Positions 27,298 through 36,300 of a DNA stretch of 64,000 nt are shown here, one piece after another (the first letter of the stretch is position 1; every line of letters begins with the position of its first letter). Both the position numbers and the translations under genes were made by a program. The stretch lies in contig CAVVEG010000017.1 of NCBI GenBank assembly GCA_963747255.1, positions 310,001-374,000 of the forward strand, given 5' to 3'. This stretch comes from CAIYRG01 sp963747255. Its GTDB lineage: Bacteria; Pseudomonadota; Alphaproteobacteria; Micropepsales; Micropepsaceae. Below the pieces are notes generated by a model. The model worked only from the letters and a program-made list of their open reading frames with translations. It ran no database searches and was not told the origin of the DNA.

Positions 27298-28424
27298 GCG
27301 GTCTGCCCCACCCCGGTAATTCGAATTTTGCCGGCGAACAGCAATGGTGACGGAATCTCGGACAGCGCTATTGCGGAAACGACAATTCCGGCCAGCGGGA
27401 ACAGGTAAAGGAGGAATATCATGGCCGGGTTGCGCGCTGCCATTCCCTGCGCCGCATATCCCAGCAGCCGAAGGCACGCCCCGATCAATCCCGCAGCCGT
27501 AAGGCGCAAGGCGTAACTACCGCGCGTCATAGGCCCCTTGGCAGTCGCGCCGAGAGCGATTAGCGCGAAAAGGATGCAATAGAGAGGCGCAGAAATGCGG
27601 TTATGCGCTTCTGCCAGGAACGCGCCGCGTACAGACCGGCTGAGGGCAGGTGACGGATGCAGAAGCTCCGTGAGAAATTGTTCGCTGGCATCCCGGCTGC
27701 CTGCGCGCTGTGGTCCGGCAAATTGGTCGAGATCAAAAACATATCGGTCGAATTTCAGAAGCGACAGTCGCGAACCACCCCCTTCGGACTGTTCGATATG
27801 GCCGTTCACCATGATCAAGCGTGGACCATTCGGCGTCTGTGCGAATGTCCCGGACTCGGCCAGATAGGTGGATGGCCGTTGCGGTTGACGGTTGTCATGC
27901 ACGAGTATGCCGCGGATTTCACCACCCGGAGCGATTTCACGAATGAACACGGTTAGCCCGTCGGTCGGCGACGTGAACGCGCCTTCGCGCAGGATTGCCG
28001 CGCCGATATCGGCCCGAATGTCGAATAGCTTCTCGTTCATCATTCGCTGGCCCATGGGCATCAGGTAGAATCCACAGACGTAGGTGATGGCCATCGCCAC
28101 CAGGGCGGCGCAAATAACCGGAAGAGCGGTTTGCAAGCGGCTGATACCGGCAGACCACATGACGACAAGTTCACTATCAGTGTTCAGGCGGCTCAGGACG
28201 TAGAGGGCTGCGCCAAAAAACGCGACGGGTATGATGACCACGAGCAGGCTCGGCAGCATGAGCATGGTCAAATAAGCGAAGATTTCGGCGGATTGCCCCC
28301 GGTTAATCACCACATCGAGAAGCCGCAATGACTGCGTCATCCAGATCACGAGCGTGAGCACCAGCGTAAACAGAACAAACGGTCCGATGATCTGGCGGAC
28401 GATATAGAGAAACAAACTGCGCAT
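27294..28424 (-). CDS. lptF: LPS export ABC transporter permease LptF
   Basis: The second LptB2FG permease, 376 residues from the ATG at 28424 (MRSLFLYIVRQIIGPFVLFT). Membrane segments flank a periplasmic domain, and the cytoplasmic coupling region VMWSAGISRLQTALPV is typical. It is the first gene of the operon and is divergent from pepA across a 100-base shared promoter region. The classification as LptF rather than LptG follows from gene order and the N-terminal sequence. Confidence 0.93.
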   Translation of the reverse strand: MRSLFLYIVRQIIGPFVLFTLVLTLVIWMTQSLRLLDVVINRGQSAEIFAYLTMLMLPSLLVVIIPVAFFGAALYVLSRLNTDSELVVMWSAGISRLQTALPVICAALVAMAITYVCGFYLMPMGQRMMNEKLFDIRADIGAAILREGAFTSPTDGLTVFIREIAPGGEIRGILVHDNRQPQRPSTYLAESGTFAQTPNGPRLIMVNGHIEQSEGGGSRLSLLKFDRYVFDLDQFAGPQRAGSRDASEQFLTELLHPSPALSRSVRGAFLAEAHNRISAPLYCILFALIALGATAKGPMTRGSYALRLTAAGLIGACLRLLGYAAQGMAARNPAMIFLLYLFPLAGIVVSAIALSEIPSPLLFAGKIRITGVGQTA

Positions 28425-28464
28425 GGGGATTCGGTAGCAGAAATCAGGACTTCCGTCAGAAAAA

Positions 28465-28493
28465 TTGCTTTGCGGGGCGTGCGATCTGATATC
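28465..28493 (+). promoter_or_regulatory. Candidate pepA promoter
   Basis: TTGCTT at 28465-28470 and GATATC at 28488-28493 are 17 bases apart in the 100-base divergent gap between lptF and pepA. The -10 match is modest. Confidence 0.3.
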
Positions 28494-28524
28494 TGGTAGC
28501 GCAAATGTTTTTGGGGTGGGGGTC

Positions 28525-30027
28525 ATGGAAATTCAGTTTGAACGTCCCGGAGGAATGGGCGAGGGGGCGCTCGTCGTCGGTGCTTTGGAAGGTGGAAAGC
28601 TGACAGATGCCGCTTCTGCCGTTGACGAGGCGACCGGCGGGGCCCTGTCGCGCGCGATTGCCGCAAACCGTTTTCGCGGTCAGCTTGGCCATAGCCTGGA
28701 ATTGCTGGTTCCTGCGGGTGTTAAGGCCACGAGAGTCATTCTGGCTGGACTTGGCAAAGGCGAAGATTTTAATGCGGCATCGGCCGAACGTCTCGCCGCA
28801 ACCATTGTAGGCCGTCTGCTCGTCGGTGGTGAAGAAACGCTGACCCTTGCGATCGATCGCCCTAAAAAGTCGCCCCTCTCCGAGGCCGAAATCGCTGCCC
28901 ATCTGGCATTTGGCGCGATCATGCGCAGCTATCGCTTCGACCTCTATCGATCGCTCAAGGACGATGAACGCCCGACGATGAGCAGGGTGGTCCTTTCCAC
29001 CGTGAAGCCCGGGGACGCCCGCAAGCTCTGGGCCGGGCTTTCGCCGCTCGCCGAAGGCATTTTCCTTGCGCGCGATCTTGTCAACGAGCCCGCCAATGTT
29101 CTGCACCCTGTTGAATTTTCCAGGCGTGCGCTTGAGCTGAAAAAGCTTGGCGTATCGGTCGAGGTCCTGGATGTTCCCGCAATGAAAGAGCTCGGAATGA
29201 ATGCTCTTCTCGGTGTGGCGCAGGGTAGCGCGAATGAGCCAAGACTCGTTGTCATGCATTGGGACGGCCGACGCGGAGGCAAGGCAAAAAATGGTGAAGC
29301 GCCGATGGTATTTGTCGGCAAGGGCGTCTGTTTCGACTCGGGCGGTTTGTCGCTGAAACCTGCCAATTCCATGACCGGAATGAAAGGCGATATGGCGGGC
29401 GCCGCGGCGGTGACCGGCCTTATGCATGTGCTCGCAGCGCGCAAAGTCCGTGCGGAAGTCGTGGGCGTGATCGGACTCGTCGAGAACATGCCCGACGGCA
29501 ATGCGCAGCGCCCAAACGACATCGTCAAGACCATGTCAGGCCAGACGATCGAAATCCTGAATACAGACGCAGAGGGGCGGTTGGTTCTTGCCGATGCACT
29601 GTGGTACGCGCAATCGCGGTTCAAACCGCGTTTCATGGTGGATCTGGCAACACTTACCGGTGCGATTGTCGTTGCCCTGGGTGCCGAACATGCCGGGCTG
29701 TTCAGCAATGACGAGCAACTCGCGCGTGGGATTGTGAAGGCAGGTGCAAAAGAGGGGGAGCCAGTTTGGCGATTGCCGCTGGGTGACGGTTATGACCAAA
29801 TGGTCAAATCCAAAGTCGCTGATATGAAGAATATCGGTGGCCCGCATGCGGGTTCGATCACCGCCGCCCAGATATTGCAACGGTTCGTGAACAAAGTTCC
29901 CTGGGCCCATCTGGATATTGCGGGCGTCGCCTGGCAGGACGCCGAGCAAAAACCCCACGCTCCCTCGTGGGGCACGGGCTGGGGAGTTCGTCTCCTCAGT
30001 CGTCTGGTCGATGAGTACAGCGAATAA
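28525..30027 (+). CDS. pepA: Leucyl aminopeptidase (M17)
   Basis: A 500-residue cytosolic dizinc/manganese aminopeptidase. The M17 signature NTDAEGRL is at residues 346-353; metal ligands also appear in FVGKGVCFDSGGLSLKP and the MKGDMAGAA segment. The ATG at 28525 gives MEIQFERPGG and normal length; an in-frame start at 28465 would extend 20 residues across the putative promoter. holC follows after 20 bases, the arrangement seen in many proteobacteria. In some bacteria PepA also binds DNA, which cannot be judged here. Confidence 0.96.
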   Translation: MEIQFERPGGMGEGALVVGALEGGKLTDAASAVDEATGGALSRAIAANRFRGQLGHSLELLVPAGVKATRVILAGLGKGEDFNAASAERLAATIVGRLLVGGEETLTLAIDRPKKSPLSEAEIAAHLAFGAIMRSYRFDLYRSLKDDERPTMSRVVLSTVKPGDARKLWAGLSPLAEGIFLARDLVNEPANVLHPVEFSRRALELKKLGVSVEVLDVPAMKELGMNALLGVAQGSANEPRLVVMHWDGRRGGKAKNGEAPMVFVGKGVCFDSGGLSLKPANSMTGMKGDMAGAAAVTGLMHVLAARKVRAEVVGVIGLVENMPDGNAQRPNDIVKTMSGQTIEILNTDAEGRLVLADALWYAQSRFKPRFMVDLATLTGAIVVALGAEHAGLFSNDEQLARGIVKAGAKEGEPVWRLPLGDGYDQMVKSKVADMKNIGGPHAGSITAAQILQRFVNKVPWAHLDIAGVAWQDAEQKPHAPSWGTGWGVRLLSRLVDEYSE

Positions 30028-30047
30028 CGGGACTGAGGACGTCCGCG

Positions 30048-30521
30048 TTGAAATCGGCGCCCGAAATTCTGTTTTACTGCCTTGAGCGCAAAAGCGTTGA
30101 AGACATTCTGCCGGGCCTGCTTGAGCGGACAATCGAGCGAGGATGGCGGGCCGTTGTCCGGGTGGATTCGACCGAACGGCTGAGCGCGCTGGATCTCCAT
30201 CTCTGGAGCTATTCGGAGCAGAGTTTCCTCGCCCATGGGACAGCGCAAACCGGGTATGCATCGAGGCAACCGATCTATCTCACGACAGACGACGAGAATC
30301 CCAATGGTGCCAGTGTTCTCTTTCTCGCCGGCGGCGAGCTACCGGTGCAATGGGACGGAGGGTATTTTGCCGGGTTCAACCGTGTTGTTGTGATTTTCGA
30401 TGGGCAGAACAGCGAGACGGCGGGGGCGGCTCAGGTCTCATGGAGGAATGCTCAGACGAGCGGTCACAAGGCGGCATTGTGGCGCCAATCTCCATCCGGA
30501 AAATGGCAGGAACAGCAGTAA
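30048..30521 (+). CDS. holC: DNA polymerase III subunit chi
   Basis: A 157-residue chi subunit, which links the clamp loader to single-strand-binding protein. Family features are ILFYCLERKSVEDILPGLLE, the SSB-pocket region WRAVVRVDSTERLSALDLHLW, and IYLTTDDENPNGASVLFL. The start is TTG at 30048 with no strong ribosome site, consistent with a low-copy subunit. It is paired with pepA, the usual context. Confidence 0.9.
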   Translation: MKSAPEILFYCLERKSVEDILPGLLERTIERGWRAVVRVDSTERLSALDLHLWSYSEQSFLAHGTAQTGYASRQPIYLTTDDENPNGASVLFLAGGELPVQWDGGYFAGFNRVVVIFDGQNSETAGAAQVSWRNAQTSGHKAALWRQSPSGKWQEQQ

Positions 30522-30596
30522 CCATCGTCATACAGGGCAGGGTGGTATTCGGCGGGATCCGGTGATGCGTCGACTGCTCATATGCGTAGGCCAGTT

Positions 30597-31016
30597 TCAG
30601 CTGGATTGGCTGTTCCGGGAAGCTGGTCTGTAGAACATTCCCAATTGCAGGCTGCGGGCGATGTTCTCGGCGCGCGTGACGAAAAGTGCTGCGACCTCCG
30701 CTCCACAAACTTCATCCGCGGTCTGGCGGAACAGTTGTAGCCAGCGCTGGAAATGCTCCGGGAGCAGGATTTTCAGCCGAATATGCGCAGCCAGGGGATT
30801 TCCGTGGTAACGGCCCGTCATCCGCATCACCGATGACCAGAAGTCGCACATTTTAGCCAGATGCGGACCCCAATTTTCGCCGATTACGCGGGAAAAAATC
30901 GGGCCAAGCACTTCGTCGCCTCGAATGCGGGAATAGAAGACGTAAACCATCGCCCGAATCAGATCTTCGGTGACGGCGTCGTCGATCGGGCGCCTGCGGG
31001 GATTCTCATGCTCCAT
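30597..31016 (-). CDS. Group III truncated haemoglobin
   Basis: A 139-residue group III truncated globin, lacking the glycine motifs of groups I and II. Visible features: an N-terminal helix with VYVFYSRIRGDEVLGPIFSRVI, the W-rich CDFWSSVMRMTGRYHGNP, and the proximal histidine in LLPEHFQRWLQLF. Group III members, such as Campylobacter Ctb, bind O2/NO and are linked to nitrosative stress. It is transcribed divergently from an NsrR-type repressor across a 67-base gap with a TAAAAT box, so control by that repressor is likely. Convergent with holC. Confidence 0.88.
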   Translation of the reverse strand: MEHENPRRRPIDDAVTEDLIRAMVYVFYSRIRGDEVLGPIFSRVIGENWGPHLAKMCDFWSSVMRMTGRYHGNPLAAHIRLKILLPEHFQRWLQLFRQTADEVCGAEVAALFVTRAENIARSLQLGMFYRPASRNSQSS

Positions 31017-31030
31017 GGAGACCCAATCTA

Positions 31031-31067
31031 TTGCGCTTGTGTACTCAAAGCAATATTTTAGATACTT
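31031..31067. promoter_or_regulatory. Divergent promoter with candidate NsrR operator
   Basis: For the regulator gene, TTGCGC (31031-31036) and TATTTT (31054-31059) are 17 bases apart. For the globin, TAAAAT reads on the minus strand at 31055-31060. An imperfect AT-rich palindrome bounded by AAG and CTT (31048-31067) covers both -10 boxes; its ends and size resemble NsrR/Rrf2 operators, but the inner symmetry is poor. Confidence 0.35.
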
Positions 31068-31083
31068 CTTTATCGGAGACGGG

Positions 31084-31515
31084 ATGCGCCTGACTACCCA
31101 TACCGACTACAGCTTGAGGGTGCTGATGTACCTTGGGGCGCGCCCCGGCGGCCTCTCAACAATTCGGGAGATTGCGACTGCTTATGACATCTCCCAAAAC
31201 CATCTGACCAAAATCGTTTTCGAGCTTGGGCGCAATGGTGTCCTCGAGACAGTGCGCGGCCGCAACGGCGGAGTCCGTTTGGCACGCCGGCCAGAACAGA
31301 TACGCATTGGCGACGTGGTCCGGTTCACGGAAGAGGGAACTGCGCTGGTGGAATGTTTCGGTACAAACAGCGCCTGTGTTATTGCGGCGCCATGCCGTTT
31401 GAAGCGTGCTTTGAAGCAGGCGCAGGACGCCTTCCTGTCCGTCCTGGACGGACTTACACTCGCTGACCTCGTTCGTGGGAACTATGCGCTTGCGCGCCTT
31501 CTTGAGGCCGCCTGA
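31084..31515 (+). CDS. nsrR: Rrf2 family iron-sulphur regulator, NsrR type
   Basis: A 143-residue Rrf2 regulator. The winged helix-turn-helix (residues 1-60) starts MRLTTHTDYSLRVLMYLG and contains SQNHLTKIVFELGRNGVL, typical of NsrR. Three cysteines, 91, 98 and 104 (ECFGTNSACVIAAPCRLK), match the cluster ligands of NsrR, which senses NO through its Fe-S cluster and represses NO-defence genes. Divergent from the haemoglobin and followed at 1 base by DUF488 and then the nitronate monooxygenase gene, so it probably autoregulates an island. IscR is less likely from the cysteine spacing and context. Confidence 0.87.
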   Translation: MRLTTHTDYSLRVLMYLGARPGGLSTIREIATAYDISQNHLTKIVFELGRNGVLETVRGRNGGVRLARRPEQIRIGDVVRFTEEGTALVECFGTNSACVIAAPCRLKRALKQAQDAFLSVLDGLTLADLVRGNYALARLLEAA

Positions 31516-31516
31516 A

Positions 31517-31861
31517 GTGAAGATTCAGTTGCGCCGCGTCTATGATCCGCCTGACCCGGACGAGCAATTGCGTGTGCTCGTGGACCGCGTCTGGCCTCGC
31601 GGAATAGCAAAGGACGAAATTGACCTGTGGCTCAAAGAGATCGCGCCATCCACTGAACTGCGCAAGTGGTACGGACATTTGCCTGGGCGATGGCCGGCTT
31701 TTCGCCGGAAATATCTGAAGGAGCTCGAAACCAATCCGGCGCCGATAGCTGCACTGCGCAAGGCGGCCGGAGGAAAAGCAGTCACACTTCTTTACGGAGC
31801 GCGTGACCGGCGGCGCAATCAGGCGGTCGTGCTTGCGGAGTTTTTTGGTTCAAAGCAATGA
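31517..31861 (+). CDS. DUF488 (YeaO-like) protein
   Basis: A 114-residue DUF488 protein. The GTG at 31517 gives KIQLRRVYDPPDPDEQLRVL, the family start; the core follows with VDRVWPRGIAKDEIDLWLKE and IAPSTELRKWYGHLPGRWPAF. Function is unknown; the family has conserved Arg/Trp/Lys residues suggesting a small-anion or nucleotide ligand. One base separates it from nsrR and it overlaps the next gene by 4 bases, so it is tightly coupled to an NO-responsive operon. That context is the only clue to its role. Confidence 0.88.
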   Translation: MKIQLRRVYDPPDPDEQLRVLVDRVWPRGIAKDEIDLWLKEIAPSTELRKWYGHLPGRWPAFRRKYLKELETNPAPIAALRKAAGGKAVTLLYGARDRRRNQAVVLAEFFGSKQ

Positions 31862-33339
31862 ATAGAATTCTCCACACGCCGGTTTGCGACCTACTTGGTT
31901 GCGATCTGCCGATCGTGCTCGCTGGTATGGGTGGCGTCGCGCGCTCGGAGCTGGTTGTTGCGGTTACGCAGGCGGGCGGTTTCGGTTTTCTTGGAATGGT
32001 TCGGGAATTGCCCGAATTGATCCGCAGCGAAGTTGCCAAAATCCGTGCGGCGACGGCGCGGGATTTCGGGGTAAACCTGATCCCGGCGGCAACCAAACCG
32101 GATTTGATGGAGGCGGAGATTGCGGCGGTTCTTGAGCTCAATGTCCCCGTGGTTGCGCTGTTCTGGGATACGCCGCCCGAACTCGTGCGGCGCCTGCGCA
32201 CGGCTGGCAGGTTGGTCGTTTGCCAGGTCGGGAGGCGGCAGGAAGCTGAAATTGCGCAGAACGCCGGTGCGCATATTCTCATTGCGCAGGGTATCGAGGC
32301 CGGAGGCCATGTGCGCGGGACCACTCCGCGTAACGAGCTGGTCAAAACCGTGGCCGCGCAGGCGAGCGTACCGGTACTTTCAGCGGGCGGTATTAACACC
32401 GGGCGCGATCTCGTCGAGGCGATGTCACTCGGTGCGGAAGGAATTGTACTGGGAACCGCCTTGCTCGCGACCACGGAGTCCTTTGCGCATGATTACCACA
32501 AGCGGCGAATTGTGGAGGCCCATCCCGGAGATACGGTTCTGACCACGGCCTTCCATGTCAATTGGCCACCCGGCGCGAATGTGCGTGTGCTGAAGAACTC
32601 CGTGACGCGCGGCGAATTGGGAGATCCGTTTACCGCTGACCGGCGCGTAATAGGAAGGGAAGGGGAGCGCAATATCTGGCTGTTCAGTACCGATTTACCG
32701 CTGAAGGACATGGCCGGCGATTTTGAAAAAATGGCGCTCTATGCCGGAATCGGATCCGCTGCAATCGACAGAATCGTGCCCGCGGGCGAACGCATCGCGG
32801 CAATCATTGCAGGAGCCGGCATGCTGCTGCCCACGAATGCGATGCGGGAGTCCGGTGGAGTTGCGCAGGAGTTTTCATCCCCCGTCTGCTACACCCGCGA
32901 TTCTGATGATGTATATGCCGGTTACGGTTCACGGGAAGAGCTGATTGATTTTTGCAACCTGCTTCTGGAGGCGGAACGCGCAGGCGCCCGCATCACGGCG
33001 AGGACAGCGACTGAAGCGAAAGAGCATTCTCTGCGTGAATTGCTGCGTGCCATCCATCGGGATGAATTGGCTTGCTGCGCAATGCTGCTGAAGCAGCTCG
33101 AACATCTTGGCGGGACGGCATCACGGAAGACCGGAGATTTCTACGATAAATGTCTTGCCATCTCAGAGCTTGAGCAGCGTGTTGCCTTGATCAATCGTGG
33201 CCAGGGATGGGTCGCGCGCAAGATTTGGGAAATGCTGCCGAAAATGAGGGATGACGACATGCACGCGGATTTCGAAGCCATGCTGAAATTGCATGAAGTG
33301 AACATGGCGCGCGTCGATGGCGAACTCGGCCGCAAATGA
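31858..33339 (+). CDS. Nitronate monooxygenase fused to a helical (ferritin-like?) C-terminal domain
   Basis: A 493-residue two-domain protein. Residues 1 to about 330 form an FMN-dependent TIM barrel of the nitronate monooxygenase/2-nitropropane dioxygenase family: PIVLAGMGGVARSELVVAV, QAGGFGFLGM, the catalytic-histidine motif GIEAGGHVRG (His151) and VPVLSAGGINTGRDL. Residues about 340-493 are a separate, mostly helical domain (REELIDFCNLLLEAERAGA, HRDELACCAMLLKQLEHLGG, and a final helix with LKLHE). Its Glu/His spacing resembles a ferritin-like bundle; I believe it matches the DUF6306 family but cannot check. The gene is coupled to DUF488 and downstream of nsrR. Confidence 0.85.
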   Translation: MNRILHTPVCDLLGCDLPIVLAGMGGVARSELVVAVTQAGGFGFLGMVRELPELIRSEVAKIRAATARDFGVNLIPAATKPDLMEAEIAAVLELNVPVVALFWDTPPELVRRLRTAGRLVVCQVGRRQEAEIAQNAGAHILIAQGIEAGGHVRGTTPRNELVKTVAAQASVPVLSAGGINTGRDLVEAMSLGAEGIVLGTALLATTESFAHDYHKRRIVEAHPGDTVLTTAFHVNWPPGANVRVLKNSVTRGELGDPFTADRRVIGREGERNIWLFSTDLPLKDMAGDFEKMALYAGIGSAAIDRIVPAGERIAAIIAGAGMLLPTNAMRESGGVAQEFSSPVCYTRDSDDVYAGYGSREELIDFCNLLLEAERAGARITARTATEAKEHSLRELLRAIHRDELACCAMLLKQLEHLGGTASRKTGDFYDKCLAISELEQRVALINRGQGWVARKIWEMLPKMRDDDMHADFEAMLKLHEVNMARVDGELGRK

Positions 33340-33355
33340 CGGGACAACGTCACGA

Positions 33356-36300
33356 TCAATGGAAATCGCGCGATTTGGGCAGGATCTTCATCTCTCGCGG
33401 GTGGCGATGCAATCCGCGCGGATCGCTGCGCGGATAAGCGATATCGTCAAAATGGCCGGGAATATCCGGCATTGGTGCATCCGATAAGAGATCAAGATCA
33501 TCCGTCCGATCGAAGATCGTTTCTGCGACCAGATGAATGACACCTTCGGGACTGCGTTGGATTTTTCCTTCCACCAGCATCAGTCTGGCGCCGACGATCT
33601 CTTTCCGGAACCGTTCATACAGTTTTGGCCAGATCACCACATTGCAGATTCCGGTCTCGTCGCTCAGTGTTACAAAAACCACTCCTGCAGTGCCTGGCAT
33701 CTGACGAACCAGAATGACGCCGGCGCATTTCGCGCGCGCTCCATCACGCGCTTCTCCCACCTCGTGACAAGTCATGATGCGCTCCTGCGCAAATCTCTCG
33801 CGCAGGAACTGTGTTGGATAGCCCTTCAGCGACAATCTTAGCGTCTGATAATCTGCGACGACTTGCTCTGCGAGTGGCATTTGCGGCAATGGCGCCGCGG
33901 TTTCATCGGGTTGATCGCTCATGTCCTGCGCGGCGAACAGCGGCAGATTTTCCTCGCCCGTCATTCTGCGCACCGCCCACAGCGCTTCCCGCCGGTCGAG
34001 ACCCAACGAACGAAATGCATCGGCTTCCGCGAGCGCCATCAGCCCAGGCTTGCGCAACCCTGCGCGGCGGACAAATTCACGAAAGTCGCTGTATCCGCTG
34101 GTGCGCGCGCCGGTAATATCCCGCGCCCAATCCTGGTGGAAGCCGTCGATCTGACGAAAACCAAGGCGGATTGCCAATCCATTTGCGCCGCGCTCCAAAC
34201 GGTTATCCCAGCCACTGAAATTCACATCCGGCGCCCGCACCTCTACATCATGCTCTCGCGCGTCGCGCACGATCTCGGCCGGGGCGTAGAAACCCATCGG
34301 TTGGGAATTCAGCAACGCGCAGCCGAATGCGGCCGCATGATGACACTTGATCCAGGCCGAAATGTAAACCAGATGTGCAAAACTCGCCGCATGGCTTTCG
34401 GGAAAACCGTAACTGCCAAAACCTTCGATTTGCTGAAAACAGCGTTCGGCAAAATCCTGCGAATAGCCGCGCGCCGTCATTCCCGAAATCATTTTTTCGC
34501 GAAAGCGGTCGATGCTGCCGGTGTTCCGGAAAGTCGCCATGGCGCGCCTGAGCCCGTTGGCTTCATCGGGTGTGAATTTCGCCGCCACGATCGCAAGCCG
34601 CATCGCCTGCTCCTGGAACAGGGGCACACCTTTGGTCTTGTGCAGAACCTGGTACAGTTCGTCCGCCGGGCCATGTTCCGGCGCCGGCGAAGGAAATTCC
34701 ACCGGTTCTGCACCGCTGCGCCGCCGGAGATAGGGGTGCACCATATCACCCTGTATCGGGCCGGGCCTTACAATCGCCACCTCGATCACCAGATCGTAGA
34801 ATTCGCGTGGGCGCAACCGCGGCAGCATGTTCATCTGCGCCCGGCTTTCCACCTGGAACACACCGATCGCATCGGCCCGACACAGCATATCGTACACGGA
34901 TGGATCTTCGCGCGGCACCGTAGCCAGCGTTAAAGCCCGGTTCTCATGCAGCGCAATCAGTTCGAAGGCCTTGCGGATGCAGGTCAGCATCCCGAGCGCC
35001 AACACATCGACTTTCATGATTCCAAGATCGTCGATGTCGTCTTTGTCCCATTCAATAAAATAGCGGTCTTCCATTGCCGCCGGGCCAATCGGGACGATGC
35101 TGTCCAGCCGATCGCGCGTCAGCACAAAACCGCCGACGTGCTGCGAAAGATGGCGCGGAAACCCGAGCAGTTCCCTTGCATAACGGAGCACGCGCGCAAC
35201 CGGCGCGTTTGCGGAGCCCGGTCCGGCACCGGTTGCGTTCTCGCCGCCAGGGCCAAAATCGCCGCCGGCAAGTTCTTCGTGCCCTCCACCCCAGACATTC
35301 CCCACCAGAGCCGCGGTGACGTCCTCAGTCAATCCGAACACTTTTCCCACTTCACGGATGGCGCTTCGCGCACGGTATGTGATCACGGTGGCCGTCAATG
35401 CCGCGCGTTCATGCCCATAACGCCGGTAGATGTCCTGAATGACTTCCTCCCGCCGCTCATGCTCGAAATCCACATCGATATCCGGCGGTTCCTTTCGTTC
35501 CGCCGAGACGAAGCGCTCGAACAACAGATCGATTTCCGCTGGATTGACAGAGGTAATCCCGAGCGCATAACAGACCGCGGAATTGGCCGCCGAACCGCGC
35601 CCCTGGCAGAGAATCTGCTTTTCATTTGCGATCCGGACGATGTCATGCACAGTCAGGAAATAGGCAGCGATATTCAGTTTCGCGATCAGCCCCAGTTCTT
35701 TTTCAAGAACTGTGCGAATTTTATGAGGGACGCCGTCAGGATAGCGAACGGCTGCGCCTTTCCAGGTCAGATCTGCCAGATGTTCGTCCGGCGTTTTTCC
35801 CGGAGGCACCGGTTCATCGGGATAGTGATAGCTGAGCTGGTCGAGCGAAAAGTTTATCCGGGCGGCAAAGCGAAGCGTTTCGGCAACCGCCTCGGGTGCT
35901 GCGCGGAACAGTCGCATCATCTCCTGCGGCGGTTTCAAATGGCGTTCGGCATTGGCCTCAAGCCGTTTTCCTGCGCCGTCCAGCGTAACATGCTCCCGAA
36001 TGCAGGTGACCACATCCTGCAATGCGCGCCGTTCGGGCACATGATAGAGCACGTCATTGACTGCAATCAGCGGGACATTTGCTTCGTGTGCAAGCCCGTG
36101 CAGTTCGCGCAGTTTCCGGCGATCGCTGCGTCCATACAGCATGGAAGCCGCCAGCCATACGCGTCCGGGTGCTTGCGCCGCCAGCCGCCGTATTACATTT
36201 CTGCGGTGCTGCATATTGCCCCGGCTGAACAGGACGGGTGGCATGACGATCAGCAGCAATCCGGATTGCCATGCGAGGAGATCGCCGAACGACAGGCTGC

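Noticed and set aside
28456..29427. Open frame antisense to pepA
   Set aside because: Overlaps the conserved PepA coding sequence and shows no family likeness.
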